64,000 nt of DNA from Streptomyces sp. DH37. Lineage in GTDB: Bacteria; Actinomycetota; Actinomycetes; Streptomycetales; Streptomycetaceae. The stretch spans positions 26,833 through 90,832 of the forward strand of contig NZ_JARVKV010000018.1 of NCBI RefSeq assembly GCF_029813835.1. The letters run 5' to 3'. Positions 63,126 to 64,000 of the stretch are shown piece by piece (position 1 is the stretch's first letter; the number at the start of each line of letters is the position of its first letter). The position numbers and the translations under genes are program-made. The notes beneath the pieces were generated by a model. It ran no database searches. It was not told the DNA's origin and saw nothing but the letters and a program-made list of their open reading frames with translations.

Positions 63126-63364
63126 GGACCGTGGACATCGTCATCACCACAGCGGTGATCATCGGGATGGTCGTGCTGGGAAGCCTGGTCATCCGACGGC
63201 TCAACACCCAGCGCGGTGGGCGGATCGCGGCATTCCGCTACAGCGGCACCCGGCCCGGGCCCGGGCCCGGCGAGCGCGGCACGGAGCCGGAGCGGTGGCG
63301 TCCGACCGGTGGGCCGTCCGGTGCCCCCGTCCGCCGCAAGCGCCGCCGCGGGCACCCCGGATGA
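63122..63364 (+). CDS. Small membrane protein of unknown function (80 aa)
   Basis: The protein has one N-terminal membrane helix (DIVITTAVIIGMVVLGSLVI) and a basic, Pro/Gly-rich cytoplasmic tail. GTG 63122 overlaps the DUF5994 stop; GTG 63131 is an alternative. No family was recognised. It is coupled to the preceding gene and probably to the following small frame. Confidence 0.65.
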   Translation: MRTVDIVITTAVIIGMVVLGSLVIRRLNTQRGGRIAAFRYSGTRPGPGPGERGTEPERWRPTGGPSGAPVRRKRRRGHPG

Positions 63365-63483
63365 CGCCGGACGAGGCGCGGCGGGGGGTGCCGGGCACCG
63401 CGCCGCGTTCCGGACGGGCGGGTTCCGGCCCGCCCGGAGCCGGGAGGACCCGCCCCACCGCAGGGGGAGGGACGGCACGGTGA
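63361..63483 (+). CDS. Possible small coupled gene (40 aa)
   Basis: ATG 63361 overlaps the preceding stop (ATGA). The 40-residue product is Arg/Gly/Pro-rich and has no recognisable fold. It might be real only because of the coupling at both ends. Low confidence. Confidence 0.25.
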   Translation: MTPDEARRGVPGTAPRSGRAGSGPPGAGRTRPTAGGGTAR

Positions 63484-63641
63484 CGCGCGGTCAGGCCGAA
63501 CGGGACGCGACCGCGGTGGAGGCCGGCCGCCCCGCCGCTCCCGCGGCGCTCCCCGCGGGGGCGGCGGGGCTGTTCCCGGCGAGCCCGGTCCTTCCGCCCG
63601 GCATCCAGGACCCTGCTGCGAAGGCCCAGCTCAGGGCATGA
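63480..63641 (+). CDS. Possible small coupled gene (53 aa)
   Basis: GTG 63480 overlaps the preceding stop (GTGA). The 53-residue product is Ala/Pro-rich with an ERDATAVEAGRP start. No family was recognised. Low confidence. Confidence 0.25.
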   Translation: MTRGQAERDATAVEAGRPAAPAALPAGAAGLFPASPVLPPGIQDPAAKAQLRA

Positions 63642-63686
63642 CTTCCCACCCGCCGAAGGGGGCATGCGGGCAGGGGAGGTGATGCC

Positions 63687-63920
63687 GTGTCGTCGGAGAA
63701 GGGCTGGATGTTCCAGGGGCTCGGCGCCCTGTGCTGGGTCGTGGTGGGCGCGATCAACGTCGCGCTGGCCCTCCGGCCGGGCGGCGGTACGGGCCACTGG
63801 GCCATGGCGGTGATCGCCGGCGCCGGTGCCCTGAGCCTGGGAGCCGCGGCCCGGTCGGGGCGGCGGAAGGCGAAGGCCCGCGACTCCGGTGCGGAGGAGC
63901 GGGAGCGGGAGCCCTGCTGA
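63687..63920 (+). CDS. Small two-helix membrane protein (77 aa)
   Basis: GTG 63687 has GGGGAGG 7 bases upstream. Two membrane helices (FQGLGALCWVVVGAINVAL and WAMAVIAGAGALSLGAAA) are followed by a charged tail (RSGRRKAKARDSGAEERERE). No family was recognised. It ends 56 bases before a strong hairpin at the window's end. Confidence 0.7.
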   Translation: MSSEKGWMFQGLGALCWVVVGAINVALALRPGGGTGHWAMAVIAGAGALSLGAAARSGRRKAKARDSGAEEREREPC

Positions 63921-63975
63921 GGCGGGGCGGTCGCGCGGGGCCGCGGTTCCCGTGGCCGGACGCCGGAAGGGCGGT

Positions 63976-64000
63976 GGGGAGCACCGCTGCGGTGCTCCCC
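63976..64000 (+). terminator. Hairpin at the end of the window
   Basis: GGGGAGCACCG and CGGTGCTCCCC pair perfectly around a 3-base loop. The window ends with the hairpin, so longer pairing cannot be judged. Confidence 0.6.

Overview
The window is chromosomal DNA of a Streptomyces or a very close relative. The base composition is extremely GC-rich, with strong GC bias at third codon positions that opens long false frames opposite real genes. GTG starts are frequent, and many genes appear to be leaderless. The gene set includes nur, glnR, mshA/mshD, msiK, phoU/phoRP, ppk-CHAD, a SpoIIE-type phosphatase and several DUF397/DUF5753 gene sets. I see no rRNA, CRISPR array, insertion sequence or integrase. 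One tRNA is present (Thr, anticodon TGT).

Layout. 1-1.6 kb: the end of an FtsX-like permease and a decayed DUF5753/DUF397 locus. 1.6-4.3 kb: a CarD-like small protein, ygfZ, the Fur-family regulator nur and a nitrobindin-like protein. 4.3-7.1 kb: a tightly coupled operon of three related single-pass membrane proteins. 7.2-9.2 kb: DsrE, DUF1416 and a rhodanese-type sulfurtransferase preceded by a Cys-containing leader peptide. 9.4-12.6 kb: DUF2993, a membrane protein, a MoaD/ThiS protein and a hydrolase. 12.7-18.4 kb: glnR, a LacI regulator, a HtrA-type protease, a two-component system and a DUF4180 protein. 18.5-21.5 kb: a secreted 5'-nucleotidase and mshD. 21.5-23.1 kb: an XRE/DUF5753 regulator with three tandem DUF397 genes in 240-bp repeats. 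23.6-27.5 kb: ppk, CHAD and Nudix genes. 27.6-32.6 kb: accessory genes, namely Hsp20, a methyltransferase, a LAETG surface protein, and an EACC1-like plus caspase-WD40 pair. 32.9-43.1 kb: mshA, a YbjN-like gene, a complete Liv-type ABC importer coupled to a hydrolase, an MFS exporter and gpmA. 43.1-44 kb: a long non-coding stretch with a TPP riboswitch that faces no visible gene. 44-49.6 kb: a sugar-type solute-binding lipoprotein, a Cys-rich peptide, phoU divergent from phoR-phoP, and a lipoprotein. 50-59.5 kb: carD, ispD, ispF, cysS, rlmB, a DoxX protein, a sugar nucleotidyltransferase and msiK. 59.7-64 kb: tRNA-Thr, a PAS-GAF-PP2C phosphatase, a DUF5994 protein and small membrane proteins.

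How the parts relate. Several genes concern phosphate and nitrogen control: phoU/phoR/phoP with a PHO-box-like site, ppk-CHAD, the 5'-nucleotidase and glnR. Others concern mycothiol and sulfur: mshA, mshD, cysS, the sulfurtransferase and its leader. From memory of S. coelicolor gene order, the nur-to-ppk half runs backwards relative to the mshA-to-msiK half. This suggests an inversion breakpoint in the accessory block at about 27.5-32.9 kb. The items most worth a second look are the EACC1/caspase/WD40 pair, the orphan TPP riboswitch, the tandem DUF397 genes and the Cys-rich peptides. Family assignments come from reading motifs, not from database searches.
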